Assembly (NCBI GenBank): GCA_964462945.1
Contig: CAYWZW010000030.1
Location: 1-56,052, forward strand
DNA from: GCA-020343675 sp964462945
GTDB taxonomy: Bacteria; Planctomycetota; Phycisphaerae; Sedimentisphaerales; Anaerobacaceae
DNA length: 56,052 bases
Reading direction: 5' to 3'
In this document: one piece after another, positions 7,286 to 16,965 of the stretch
Numbering within the stretch: the first letter of the stretch is position 1
How the letters are laid out: each line of letters starts with the position of its first letter
Notes under the pieces: generated by a model
Told to the model about the DNA's origin: nothing
The model's database searches: none
The model's input: only the letters and a program-made list of their open reading frames with translations
Made by a program: the position numbers and the translations under genes

Positions 7286-10200
7286 ATGAAACGCAAACCT
7301 ATATTCGGTCTGTTGCTCGTTATGCTGTTTTTGTTGACGGCGTTCGCCGAAAAGCAGCCGAACAAGCCCCCGCGCATCACGGAAAGCCAGGCTAAAGAAT
7401 TGGCCCAAGAAGTCTTAGATGGGCGGCCGGTACGCGTGAGGGTCTATAACAACTGGCAGGCCGACCCGCGAGCTTATAGAATCGTCATTGTGCCGCTGAC
7501 CGGCCTTTCACTGAGCCATGATACTATCAGGAAAGCCTTCCCGGGCATCAACGAATGGACCATTGTCGTGATAGTCGGCCAGGACCAGGTCGATGAGGCT
7601 GTGGCGGCGGTGGTCGATGATTTTGTCTATGTTGATACTTACGGCCCCAAGAAGAGCCTGTCTATCTGGCCTGCGTGGTCGCGTGTTCCGGACTACACGT
7701 ATTGGGTTTTCACCGACGCCTTGGGCGATCCCATACCGAAAGCTTCGGTAGAAATTCTTCTTCGTAGTTACTTTGATGAATCTCAGGAGATTTATCTTGG
7801 CAAGGCGGTTCTTGATGCGAAGGGCCGGTTGAAACCTCTGACACTCTGCAATTCATTCTTCAGATTTGTTTTTGTCATTTCACACCCGAAGTACGGCAAA
7901 GCGGCTGTGGAAAGATACTTCAGCAACGAACAGAGTGACGGCTATGTTATGCGTTATGTTGTGCCGCTTGTTCCGATGGCTTCGCAAGCCGCAAGCCGGG
8001 CTGTCCAAGGCCATGTTGTTGACCCTGAAGGCAACGCTTTGGAAGCCATGCCGGTTACATGCGACCATATTCGAACGGCAAACGACAGCCCTCTGAATAT
8101 CTACAAGGGGTTCTATGGCAGGTCGGTGACGGATGAGCAGGGCTGGTTTACTATGTATATGCCGCTCGAAGAAAGCGGCGAACTGTCCAGGAGTCTGATC
8201 CCGGCAGGAGTACAATACGATTTGTCAGTTGTTCCCCCAAAGTCACTTAACGTGCACAGCTACCACGAAAAAACAGGAGTTCCTGCAGGTGGATACAGAC
8301 TGATTACTCTGGCCTCCATCAGGCCGGACAAGCACTTTCACACTTTTGCATTTGAAGATGAGAGGGGCCTAATCACTGATCCCGAGGAGCTTCAGAGAAT
8401 CAGTGTAACCCTCACACGAGGCCTGGATCGGAGGCAGTGGCTGAAACTTGAATACGGCCAATGGAAAGACGGTTTTTCTCTGCAGGAAGGAATATTGCGA
8501 GTGGAAACGCGGCGATGGGACCAGCTCTTTTACTTCGAGCCGATAGAGCTGACTTCTGAGAGCCCCAAAGAGCTGGTTTTCAAAGCAGGTGAACAAATCA
8601 TCTATCAGGGTGTGGTTGTCGAAGGCAGCACCGGCGAGCCGATGGCAAATGTGCTCGTTCTCGTTAAGCACTCAGACCCCGGAGAAGGTTTTGCCGGGTC
8701 TCCAGACGAGCAATTAGAGGCCCTTCGTGCACGAGCGCTTCGCCAGGAGATCGAAGGGCTCTCCGACAGAACGCTTTACGAATATGACGACCGAGTCACA
8801 CTGACCGATAGGAATGGCCGCTACCAATTCATCTTCAGGACCGGTTTGAAAACGCATTTGGGTCGTTTCACCGCCTTGGAAAAAGGTTATGCCGCGGAGG
8901 AGACGGTTCTTGGTGCAATCTACAGGCCAAATCGCGCCGGGATCGTCGAGTTATCCCCCATAAGGCTTGTACCCGAGAAAGAGAAATATTGGCCGGGCTT
9001 TGTATTTGAAGACCAGTCCGGGGCCGTTATTACCGACCCGAACATTTTGGAGCAGATTCACTTTACAATTGAGCGGGATGAGGGAAACGGAAGACGCGGG
9101 TGGAGCCGCTCCTATAGCTCCTTAATGGAGGGCAATGAATTCATACGCGGCACGTATTATGCGACTTTGGATTGGCAGGGCCAGCGCAACATATTTGGGC
9201 CGGCAGAAGTCACCTGGGGCGGCCCGGTGGAGGTCGTTTTCAAAGTCAGAGAAGTCAGACCCACTGATATCATATATCAAGGCGGCGTAATCAATGGCAT
9301 AACCGGTGCACCGATGCCCGGTGTTGTTGTCATGAGGCAGTTCAGGGCGATCGACAAGCTGGATGCCTCCGCCGTTCTGTCGGAGCAGTGGGATGCCATA
9401 CGGAGGAGCGGCCCGCAGCCGGATCCAAATGACGCGGCCCTTATCCCGCTGAGAGAAGCCTTCCAGTTTGACAAGATAACGCGGGCGGATGCAGCCGGTC
9501 AATTCCAACTGCCTTTGGGGCGCCAAGAGTTTCCGAGCCAGGGTCGTCTCATCGCTGTCCAAGAGGATTTCCTCGGAGCGCAACAGGAGCTCAGATACTT
9601 GGTGCCGAGGGACAAGAACGATTCTGAGCGCACCCGGCTCGCGGAATTCCAACCTGACGCGGACGGCTGTGTTAAACTGCCTGCGATGAAACTGTATCCG
9701 GCGGCGACGCTTGCCGTCGAGCCAAATCTGCCCTACCTCGAAGGCACAAAACATAGAGTCAGATTCTGCTTTCACACCTTGCCCGATGACCCGACGCCCT
9801 GGCTAAAAGATCTCTGGGCCACTCCAGGCGGCGCCATGGGTGCCAGCGTTTTATGTAAGTACGACTTGAGACCCAATGAGCTTCAGACCGTTTACGTTCT
9901 TGCCGGACTGGAAGTCATCCTAAAAATAGACCCCATGCTGCCCCAGAAGGCTCCGGTTACAATCGGCGCTATCAGACTCAAACAAGGCCAGTTCCTCGAT
10001 TTGGGCCGGCAAGATTTTCAGCCCGCCTTTGAGGTTACTGTAAAAGTCATCGATCCCGGGGGCGAACCTGTTGAGGGCGTAGCGGTCAGATGTCGTGATG
10101 TGGACGGTTTCTCTTGGGGCCTGAGCGGCCGAGGCCGTATGCCGATTACCGATGAGAACGGCAAAAGTGCCCTGTATGTTCCGGCGCATTCGAAGGGAGA

Positions 10201-10345
10201 ATTCATCGTCACTTCGTACGACCGTGCATCTGATACTCATTTACATGAGGGCACGCCTTACGAAGTGGCCGGCGAAGCCGAAGATGCAGGCAAACAGTTC
10301 ACACTTCAACTCTCGGATGAAATGCTCTCTTTGCTTCGCAAGTGA
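7286..10345 (+). CDS. Large secreted protein with carboxypeptidase-regulatory-like repeats
   Basis: A protein of 1019 residues. The signal peptide is residues 1-21 (MKRKPIFGLLLVMLFLLTAFA). At least five segments look like carboxypeptidase-regulatory or SpaA-like beta-sandwich domains that begin with a G-V-V-x-G/D-x-x-T/G-x-P pattern: about residues 148 (DALGDPIPKASVEI), 241 (GHVVDPEGNALEAMPVTC), 441 (GVVVEGSTGEPMANVLVLVK), 665 (GGVINGITGAPMPGVVVM) and 916 (VKVIDPGGEPVEGVAVRC). No catalytic domain was recognised. It has its own promoter and lies between a sulfatase and an oxidoreductase. It could be an extracellular structural or adhesive protein; the function is unknown. Confidence 0.85.
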   Translation: MKRKPIFGLLLVMLFLLTAFAEKQPNKPPRITESQAKELAQEVLDGRPVRVRVYNNWQADPRAYRIVIVPLTGLSLSHDTIRKAFPGINEWTIVVIVGQDQVDEAVAAVVDDFVYVDTYGPKKSLSIWPAWSRVPDYTYWVFTDALGDPIPKASVEILLRSYFDESQEIYLGKAVLDAKGRLKPLTLCNSFFRFVFVISHPKYGKAAVERYFSNEQSDGYVMRYVVPLVPMASQAASRAVQGHVVDPEGNALEAMPVTCDHIRTANDSPLNIYKGFYGRSVTDEQGWFTMYMPLEESGELSRSLIPAGVQYDLSVVPPKSLNVHSYHEKTGVPAGGYRLITLASIRPDKHFHTFAFEDERGLITDPEELQRISVTLTRGLDRRQWLKLEYGQWKDGFSLQEGILRVETRRWDQLFYFEPIELTSESPKELVFKAGEQIIYQGVVVEGSTGEPMANVLVLVKHSDPGEGFAGSPDEQLEALRARALRQEIEGLSDRTLYEYDDRVTLTDRNGRYQFIFRTGLKTHLGRFTALEKGYAAEETVLGAIYRPNRAGIVELSPIRLVPEKEKYWPGFVFEDQSGAVITDPNILEQIHFTIERDEGNGRRGWSRSYSSLMEGNEFIRGTYYATLDWQGQRNIFGPAEVTWGGPVEVVFKVREVRPTDIIYQGGVINGITGAPMPGVVVMRQFRAIDKLDASAVLSEQWDAIRRSGPQPDPNDAALIPLREAFQFDKITRADAAGQFQLPLGRQEFPSQGRLIAVQEDFLGAQQELRYLVPRDKNDSERTRLAEFQPDADGCVKLPAMKLYPAATLAVEPNLPYLEGTKHRVRFCFHTLPDDPTPWLKDLWATPGGAMGASVLCKYDLRPNELQTVYVLAGLEVILKIDPMLPQKAPVTIGAIRLKQGQFLDLGRQDFQPAFEVTVKVIDPGGEPVEGVAVRCRDVDGFSWGLSGRGRMPITDENGKSALYVPAHSKGEFIVTSYDRASDTHLHEGTPYEVAGEAEDAGKQFTLQLSDEMLSLLRK

Positions 10346-10464
10346 AGCTACCTCAGTGCTTTAAAACCTTGACATCGATGACGGCTTGAGGATACAACAA
10401 GGTCGATGCTGCAAACGAAGGTAACGGCGAATGTATGGCACGATAATGCAGGAGGTACCGCTGA

Positions 10465-13400
10465 ATGAAACAGAAAATCCTGAGCACGTCGATATTCATA
10501 CTCATGCTGGCAATGGTGACCTCTTCCGCGAGCGCACAGACGGTGCTGGTCGAGGCGGAGGGCTTTGCGAATCGCGGCGGCTGGGTCGTGGACCAGCAGT
10601 TCATGGATCAGATGGGTTCGCCGTTTTTGTTGGCTCACGGCGTGGGCGAGCCGGTGAAGGACGCCGCAACCGCCGTCTCATTCCCCGCGCCGGGCAAGTA
10701 CCGCGTATGGGTGCGGACGCGAGACTGGGTCGCGCCGTGGAAGGCAACGGGAGCGCCCGGCAGGTTCCAGCTCGTCATCGACCGCGTGCCGCTCGCTGCC
10801 GTATTCGGCACCGAAGGCACCCAGTGGCACTGGCAGGACGGCGGCACGGTCGAGACTGCAAAAAACCAGATCGTGTTAGTGCTCCACGATCTGACCGGCT
10901 TCGACGGCCGATGCGATGCGATTGTCTTTACGACCGACATGAATTTCGTCCCGCCCAACGAAGGCGAGCAGATGGCGGCTTTTCGCAGGCAGGCGATGGG
11001 GTTAGCCGAGCAGCCGCAGGACGCCGGCACGTTTGATCTGGTCGTGGTCGGAGGCGGGATCGCCGGCACATGCACGGCGGTCTCGGCGGCCAGGCTCGGT
11101 TTGCAGGTGGCCCTGATACAGGACCGGCCCGTGCTCGGCGGCAACAACAGCTCGGAGGTCCGCGTCCACTTGAACGGCGAGGTCAACCAGCCGCCGTACC
11201 CGGCCCTGGGCGGCGTGGTCAACGAGCTGGACACCGGGCTTCGAGGCAACGCCCAGCCCGCCGAGAATTATAACGACCAGCAGAAGCTCAACGTCGTCGG
11301 GGCGGAAAAGAATATCCGGCTGTTCCTGAACGTGCACGCCTTCAAGGTCGAGAAGAAAGGCGACCGTATCATCGCCGTGATCGCCCAAAACACTCAGAAC
11401 GGCGGCACGCTGCGTTTTGCAGCCCCGGTGTTTGCCGATTGCACGGGCGACGGCAATCTCGGATTCTTGGCCGGCGCCGAGTACCGCATGGGGCGTGAAA
11501 GCCGGGCCGAAACGAGCGAGCCGCTGGCCCCGGAACAGCCCGACAAAATGACGATGGGCGCATCGGTCCAGTGGTACTCCGTGCAAACCAAGACGCCCAC
11601 GAGCTTTCCCGATTGCCCCTGGGCTTTGCCGTTCAACGAGCAGAGCTGTCACTACCTCATCCGGGGAGACTGGGACTGGGAAACGGGAATGAATAACGAC
11701 CAGATCACCGAGTTTGAGCTCATCCGCGATCGTGCCCTGCGCGCCGTCTATGGCAACTGGGCGTACCTGAAGAACCAAAGCCAGGACCGGGCCAAGTACG
11801 CCGACGGCAAGCTCGAATGGGTGGCGTACATCGCCGGCAAGCGCGAATCCCGCCGGCTGCTCGGCGACGTCGTCCTCCAGCAGCAGGACGTTCAGCGCGG
11901 CAGGAGATTCCCGGATTCCTTTGTCACGACCACCTGGTCCATCGACCTTCACTACCCGGACCCGAAGAACTCCAAATACTTCCCCGGCGAGGAATTTCGC
12001 TCGATTGCCAAGTACGCCCAGATCAAGCCGTACCCGATTCCCTACCGCTGTCTCTATTCGCGAAACATCGCCAACCTGTTAATGGCGGGCCGCTGCATCA
12101 GCGTCACGCACGTCGCGCTGGGGACCGTTCGCGTCATGCGGACGGGCGGCATGATGGGCGAGTTGATCGGCATGGCCGCGTCACTCTGCAAGAAGCACAA
12201 CATCGATCCTCGCGGCATCTATGAAAGTCACCTGGGCGAGCTGAAACAATTGGCCCGGCGCGGCGTGGGAAAATCCGCCGAAATAGACGATCAGGCCTTT
12301 CGGCAGGCCGGAGAGAACGGCCGGCTGGCCAATGAGGGCTTTCGTCACTGCCGGAACTTCGTCCAAGGCTGGCTGCGGCACGCCGACCCGAAAAGCGGGC
12401 TGATTCCCAGGAACCTTGACCGGGACAAGGACATCTGGAACGCCGAGGACAGCGCTGCGGACAATTACCCGTTCATGGTCCTGACCGCGGCCCTCACGGA
12501 CCGGCCCCTCTTCGAAGGGCGAATGCGTGACATGCTGGCCTCTGAGACCCGGCTGACGAGCCGCATCGGAAATCTGCCTGATACGTATTCCTTTTCCAAG
12601 CAGGCCTTCCGCGATTCCCAGCCGGATGTGTCTCGAATCATCTTCGGCTCAGCCGAGTACGTCAAAGACGGCCTGATGCCGCTGACCGAATGGCTCGGAC
12701 CCAGCCCGTGGTGCGAACGCATGATCAATATCCTCGACGACCTGTGGACCCGGGCGCCCGTCGAAACCAATTATGGAAACATCGTCTCGACCAGCCAGGA
12801 AATCAACGGCGACATGCTCCAGACGCTCTGCCGCGTCTATTGGATGACCGGCGACGACAAATACTTGCAGTGGGCGATCCGTCTTGGCGATTACTACCTG
12901 CTGGACGTCCATCATCCCACGCGCGACGAAAGCTCGCTTCGGCTGCGGGACCACGGCTGCGAAATCGTATCGGGCCTGTGCGAGCTGTACGCGACGGTCC
13001 GTTTCGCCATGCCGGGCAAATCCGCGGCGTATGGAAAACCCATTCACGTGATGCTCGACCGCATTCTCGAGCTGGGCACGAACGAGCACGGCCTGTTCTA
13101 TAACTCCATCAATCCCCAGGCGGGCCGGCACGACAAAGACCTGACCGATACCTGGGGCTACAATCTCAACGGCTTCTACACCGTCTATCTGATCGACAAG
13201 ACCGAGGCCTATCGCCAAGCCGTCGTCAAGGCGATGAGCAACCTGTACGACCACTACAGCCACCCGGCGTACAAATGGGGCGGCTCCGACGATTACGCCG
13301 ACTCCATCGAAAGCGCCATCAACCTTTACAACCGCGAGCCTATCGAATCGGCGGCCAAGTGGATGGACGGCGAAATCCGGGTGATGTGGAATATGCAGAA

Positions 13401-13815
13401 GCCGGACGGCGTCATCGAGGGCTGGCACGGGGACGGGAACTTTGCCCGGACCACCATCATGTACTGCCTCTGGAAGACAAGGGGCCTGACCATTCAGCCC
13501 TGGCGGGAAGATGTTATCTTCGGGGCCGTCCAGGAGGGGGACGTGCTCAAAGTCACCCTCAAGGCCGAGAGCCGCTGGCAGGGCAAGCTCGTCTTCGATG
13601 CGCCGCGGCATCAGACGATTATGAAAATGCCGCTCGACTGGCCGCGTATCAATCAGTTCCCCGAATGGTTCACCGTCAAAGACGACAATCGCTACATGGT
13701 TCACGACCTGGCGACTAATTCAAGAGCATCGTACACAGCCGGGCAATTAGTTGCGGGCGTCCCAGTTACCATCGAGCCCGGCGCCGAGCGTCACCTTGTC
13801 GTCCGGCCCCGGTAG
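10465..13815 (+). CDS. Secreted FAD-dependent oxidoreductase, multidomain
   Basis: A protein of 1116 residues with a signal peptide (residues 1-24, ending SSASA) and a strong GGAGGT ribosome site. Residues about 25-175 resemble a carbohydrate-binding or golvesin-like beta domain (VLVEAEGFANRGGW, then FPAPGKYRVWVRTRDW). Residues about 190-625 are an FAD_oxidored-type domain with the dinucleotide motif VVVGGGIAGT at residue 192, then VLGGNNSSEVRVHLNGE and, near its end, NLLMAGRCISVTHVALG. The C-terminal ~470 residues read as alpha-helical hairpins, possibly an alpha/alpha-barrel like those of glycan-processing enzymes. It probably oxidises a carbohydrate or related substrate outside the cytoplasm; the substrate is unknown. 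Confidence 0.85.
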   Translation: MKQKILSTSIFILMLAMVTSSASAQTVLVEAEGFANRGGWVVDQQFMDQMGSPFLLAHGVGEPVKDAATAVSFPAPGKYRVWVRTRDWVAPWKATGAPGRFQLVIDRVPLAAVFGTEGTQWHWQDGGTVETAKNQIVLVLHDLTGFDGRCDAIVFTTDMNFVPPNEGEQMAAFRRQAMGLAEQPQDAGTFDLVVVGGGIAGTCTAVSAARLGLQVALIQDRPVLGGNNSSEVRVHLNGEVNQPPYPALGGVVNELDTGLRGNAQPAENYNDQQKLNVVGAEKNIRLFLNVHAFKVEKKGDRIIAVIAQNTQNGGTLRFAAPVFADCTGDGNLGFLAGAEYRMGRESRAETSEPLAPEQPDKMTMGASVQWYSVQTKTPTSFPDCPWALPFNEQSCHYLIRGDWDWETGMNNDQITEFELIRDRALRAVYGNWAYLKNQSQDRAKYADGKLEWVAYIAGKRESRRLLGDVVLQQQDVQRGRRFPDSFVTTTWSIDLHYPDPKNSKYFPGEEFRSIAKYAQIKPYPIPYRCLYSRNIANLLMAGRCISVTHVALGTVRVMRTGGMMGELIGMAASLCKKHNIDPRGIYESHLGELKQLARRGVGKSAEIDDQAFRQAGENGRLANEGFRHCRNFVQGWLRHADPKSGLIPRNLDRDKDIWNAEDSAADNYPFMVLTAALTDRPLFEGRMRDMLASETRLTSRIGNLPDTYSFSKQAFRDSQPDVSRIIFGSAEYVKDGLMPLTEWLGPSPWCERMINILDDLWTRAPVETNYGNIVSTSQEINGDMLQTLCRVYWMTGDDKYLQWAIRLGDYYLLDVHHPTRDESSLRLRDHGCEIVSGLCELYATVRFAMPGKSAAYGKPIHVMLDRILELGTNEHGLFYNSINPQAGRHDKDLTDTWGYNLNGFYTVYLIDKTEAYRQAVVKAMSNLYDHYSHPAYKWGGSDDYADSIESAINLYNREPIESAAKWMDGEIRVMWNMQKPDGVIEGWHGDGNFARTTIMYCLWKTRGLTIQPWREDVIFGAVQEGDVLKVTLKAESRWQGKLVFDAPRHQTIMKMPLDWPRINQFPEWFTVKDDNRYMVHDLATNSRASYTAGQLVAGVPVTIEPGAERHLVVRPR

Positions 13816-13823
13816 TCAATAAT

Positions 13824-13840
13824 GGTGGGCAAGCCCCACC
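13824..13840. repeat. Short palindrome between oxidoreductase and terminase genes
   Basis: GGTGGG (13824-13829) pairs with CCCACC (13835-13840) around five bases, 9 bases after the oxidoreductase stop. It resembles the common GGTGGGCAAGCCCCACCCT-type intergenic repeat and could act as a weak hairpin. There is no T-run. Confidence 0.4.
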
Positions 13841-13885
13841 CTACGACTTATTATGCAAACCACACTCAAATCAGGAGGTATCGTG

Positions 13886-15424
13886 ATGACTACGCTCGCA
13901 TTATCAAAAGCTGACAGTGACAGCGAAAGAGCCGGCTGCTTTTACTCTGAGCTTCGGCGAACGCCGCCCCATTCGAGACGGGACCTGAAGAATTACGTGA
14001 AGGTCTTTCTGGGTCTCGACGTGCCGGATAAGAGAATCTGTCCCGACCATCACAGCCCGATGGATTATCTCTGGCACAGTTACTCGACGGATTTGAGATT
14101 GTCAACCGACGATCCACGATTTCAGGCTTACAATCGTCAATCGAAAAGTGCAAATCGCCGATGCAACGCTGACGCCATTGTTTGGGCGAACCGTGCCGGG
14201 GGCAAGACCGAATTGGCCGCCGTCGCGACGCTTCTGGATTGTCTCTTTAAGCCGGACTGCCAGGTCAGAATCTTGGGCGGCTCCGGCGAGCAGGCCGGCA
14301 GAATGTATGAATACCTGACCGGTTTTCTCAATCGCGGCTACGAGCCGCTTCTGGCCGGGCCCGTCCTCAAGGCCAAATGTCACTTTGTTAACGGCTCATC
14401 CGTCGAGGTCCTGACGCAATCGGCGACCAGCGTCCGCGGCCAGCACGTGCAGAAGCTCCGCTGCGATGAGCTTGAGCTGTTCGATGAGGACGTGTTCGCC
14501 GCCGCCAAGTTCACCACGCAGAGCACCGCCGGCATCCATGCGGCGATGGAGCTGATCAGCACGATGCACCGGCCTTACGGCCTGATGCACGAGGCGGTGA
14601 CATCGGCGCCGAGGCTCGGCACGCCGATCTTCAAATGGTGCGTGTGGGAGGTCGTCGAAAAGTGCACTGACAGAAGCTGCTCGCAGTGTCCCCTGGAGTC
14701 AGACTGCCGGGGCAAGGCGAAGGACGCAAACGGCTACCTGAAAATCGACGACTGCATCACGCAGATGCGCCGGGCCAGCCGGGCGGGCTGGGAGGCCGAG
14801 ATGCTCTGCAAAAGGCCGTCGCGGCAGAACGTCGTCTTCGACGAGTTCGACGCCGCTGTTCATGTTCAGCCGCTTGATTATGACCGGAATCTTCCGCTGT
14901 ACCGCACGCTGGATTTCGGGTTTGTCAATCCGTTTGTGTGCCTGTGGATTCAGGTCGATGGCGCCGGCGTCGTCCGCGTGATCGACGAATACGTTCGCAG
15001 CCGGGCGACGATCGACGTGCACGCGGCGGAAATCAAGAGCCGAACGCCGGTTCCTGAAGAGCAGGTGGCGGCGACGTTTTGCGACCCGGCGGGCGGCAGC
15101 GTCAACGACGTCACCGGCACCAGCGCCGTCCGGGAGCTGCGGGCATTGGGAATAAGTGTGCGATCCAGACGAAGCGGCATCTTAGAGGGCGTCGAGCTGA
15201 TCCGCCGGGCCATTCGCTCCGGCGACGGCAAGAGCAGCCTCGTCATCTCGCCGAGGTGCCCGCGCCTCATCGAGGCGATGGAGGGCTATCATTATCCCGA
15301 ATCCGTCAGCGCCCCCGGCGAGCTGCCCTTCAAAGACGGCCTCTACGACCACCCCATCGACGCCCTGCGATACTTCTTCGTCAACCACACCCGCCCCGCC
15401 AAAACCACGGCGAGACGCTACTAG
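13886..15424 (+). CDS. Orphan phage-type terminase large subunit
   Basis: The protein has 512 residues from the ATG at 13886, which has AGGAGGT 8 bases upstream. The ATPase part has a Walker A-like NRAGGKTELAA and a Walker B-like LRCDELELFDED. The nuclease part starts at RTLDFGFVNPFVCLW, with further acidic positions in VIDEYV and TFCDPAGGS. A cysteine cluster (CTDRSCSQCPLESDC) sits between the two domains. In phages this protein packages DNA into capsids. No portal, capsid or tail gene is in the window, so it is an orphan or a remnant of a larger element. A second, diverged copy of its 3' end lies at about 16956-17023. Confidence 0.8.
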   Translation: MTTLALSKADSDSERAGCFYSELRRTPPHSRRDLKNYVKVFLGLDVPDKRICPDHHSPMDYLWHSYSTDLRLSTDDPRFQAYNRQSKSANRRCNADAIVWANRAGGKTELAAVATLLDCLFKPDCQVRILGGSGEQAGRMYEYLTGFLNRGYEPLLAGPVLKAKCHFVNGSSVEVLTQSATSVRGQHVQKLRCDELELFDEDVFAAAKFTTQSTAGIHAAMELISTMHRPYGLMHEAVTSAPRLGTPIFKWCVWEVVEKCTDRSCSQCPLESDCRGKAKDANGYLKIDDCITQMRRASRAGWEAEMLCKRPSRQNVVFDEFDAAVHVQPLDYDRNLPLYRTLDFGFVNPFVCLWIQVDGAGVVRVIDEYVRSRATIDVHAAEIKSRTPVPEEQVAATFCDPAGGSVNDVTGTSAVRELRALGISVRSRRSGILEGVELIRRAIRSGDGKSSLVISPRCPRLIEAMEGYHYPESVSAPGELPFKDGLYDHPIDALRYFFVNHTRPAKTTARRY

Positions 15425-15447
15425 AAATTGACAGATAGCAATTTTCT

Positions 15448-15476
15448 TTGACACATGAAGTCATTTATCCTATAAT
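15448..15476 (+). promoter_or_regulatory. Consensus sigma-70 promoter of the Doc cassette
   Basis: A perfect TTGACA (15448-15453) and a perfect TATAAT (15471-15476) are separated by the ideal 17 bases, 24 bases after the terminase stop. It should drive the genes at 15606-16965. A promoter this strong is unusual in the window and marks the cassette as its own transcription unit. The leader is about 120 bases. Confidence 0.8.
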
Positions 15477-15605
15477 GGCACAAGTGTAATAGATGGGCGC
15501 CTACCGAAAGACTGTTTGCTATTCCTAAGGATTGCTAAACGAGAACGGGTGAAATAGCCGATATTTGATTATGTATGAGGGTATCAGAAACTTTTGAGGC
15601 ATGCA

Positions 15606-16355
15606 ATGTCTGGGTTCGTTTACAGTGAAAGCGACATATCACAGCGTATTGTGAAGTATGGGGTAGATGTTCGTCCCGTGTTGGTTAGGGACGATAGAGA
15701 GAAGCTGCAGATATACTCCAATTGGCTCATTGACGAGTATCCGCAAGCCTTTGAGACCCTGCTCAGCGGACCTGAGAGAACAATCGTGCAGAAAGTCTTT
15801 GTTGCCGGCAATAATAAGCGTATCGAGCTGCCGACTTTCTCAACTACGGACAGAGGTTTTTGCTATACCTTTCCAGTTTGCCTTCTTGTTCAGAATGTGG
15901 AAGATTTTGACATTCTGGATAAGAACAAGATTTTCCGGAAGTCGATCGAGAAGTTCAGGCAGATGTTTGCTGGGCACAGAATTGTACGTGTGGGTGTGGT
16001 AAACGAGATAGTCTTCGACACTGGGAGTATCAATTCTGTTGAGATTATTGCAAATGAGATAAGGAAAGACGTATGGAGGGAAAGAGTACGTACTGTTGCT
16101 ATACATCTGGAAAACCCTACTGAGAAATACAATGTGAACGTCGACCTTGGCCCCGCGTATGCCCAGCAGGTGGTCCAAAGCCCGAGCGGAACGATAAAGA
16201 AGAATATAGGTTTTGGCATCACCGTTAAATTGGATATAAACAACCAAGATATGACCGAAGACCTGGATGACGATGCCATCGCTGCGATACTTGCCTTTGC
16301 CGACGATTATGTCCCAGAGAGCTTGGTGAGATTCCTGAATAACGAGCAATTGTAG
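15606..16355 (+). CDS. Hypothetical protein, first gene of the Doc cassette
   Basis: The protein has 249 residues from the ATG at 15606 (TGAGG at 15595-15599); a TTG four codons earlier is less likely. There is no signal peptide or membrane segment. The sequence alternates charged helices and beta strands, with an N-terminal VYSESDISQRIVKYG and an acidic C-terminus (DMTEDLDDDAIAAILAFADD). I do not recognise the family; the general look is that of TIGR04255-type proteins, which is only a guess. It is AT-rich compared with the terminase gene before it. It is followed after 13 bases by a 65-residue gene and then by a broken doc gene, so the three probably arrived together. Confidence 0.7.
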   Translation: MSGFVYSESDISQRIVKYGVDVRPVLVRDDREKLQIYSNWLIDEYPQAFETLLSGPERTIVQKVFVAGNNKRIELPTFSTTDRGFCYTFPVCLLVQNVEDFDILDKNKIFRKSIEKFRQMFAGHRIVRVGVVNEIVFDTGSINSVEIIANEIRKDVWRERVRTVAIHLENPTEKYNVNVDLGPAYAQQVVQSPSGTIKKNIGFGITVKLDINNQDMTEDLDDDAIAAILAFADDYVPESLVRFLNNEQL

Positions 16356-16368
16356 AAGAGGGTATTTT

Positions 16369-16566
16369 ATGGTCAAGGCTTTAGACACGAACAGCAAGAG
16401 TACTTGTCTCGACTTGAGTTTTGCGGATAGCTATGTAACAGAAAATGTTATACAGGCGAATATTCGGCATGATTATCATGGCTATGATGAGGATGCTGAG
16501 TTTCTTGAGATTATGCAGCTGGTAGCAGACCAATTCGATGCGGCCTTTCGGAGACTTGCCGACTAA
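16369..16566 (+). CDS. Small hypothetical protein, possible antitoxin position
   Basis: A 65-residue acidic protein whose C-terminal half is helical (AEFLEIMQLVADQFDAAFRR). It sits directly before the decayed doc gene, with 5 bases between its stop and the doc GTG. In Phd-Doc operons the antitoxin takes this place, but no Phd/YefM-like DNA-binding N-terminus is visible. The antitoxin role is therefore inferred from position only. Confidence 0.5.
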   Translation: MVKALDTNSKSTCLDLSFADSYVTENVIQANIRHDYHGYDEDAEFLEIMQLVADQFDAAFRRLAD

Positions 16567-16571
16567 ACATA

Positions 16572-16965
16572 GTGAAATCTTATCGGTTCCTGACCAAAGA
16601 GAGAATTCTGCAGCTCCACGAAGAGATGGTAGGGATGGCATGGTGGTGCTTTAAAAATCTGGGACGAGGGCAAACTTGACGCCGCTGTTGCTGCCCCAAG
16701 AGCAAGCTTTGGCGGAGTTAGAGCACACGATACTCTTTGTGAAATCGCTGCTGCCTACTGGTATCACATTAGCTAGGCACATCCTTTCGAATCTGCAAAC
16801 AAGAGAACCGCAGCCTGCGCGTGTGTGACTTTCTTGAGACTCAATGGTTATGTACTCACTTGCACAAACGAAGAACTGACTCAGATCGGCTACAATATTG
16901 CGACCGGAGAGATGACCGAGAAAGAACTATCTTGTTGGCTTGGGGGGTATGTTAGCCCCATCTGA
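16572..16965 (+). pseudogene. doc: Decayed Doc toxin (Fic/Doc family)
   Basis: Translation from the GTG at 16572 gives YRFLTKERILQLHEEMVGM, a typical Doc N-terminus. The frame is then lost between about 16630 and 16660. Another frame continues with WDEGKLDAAVAAPRASFGG and EIAAAYWYHIS, hits an in-frame TAG at 16774-16776 where Gln is expected, and goes on with the signature HPFESANKRTA and FLRLNGYVL to a TGA at 16963-16965. Doc proteins phosphorylate EF-Tu using the HPFxxxNKR motif. At least one frameshift and one nonsense change make this copy non-functional. A sequencing error could explain one of the lesions but hardly both. Confidence 0.8.
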
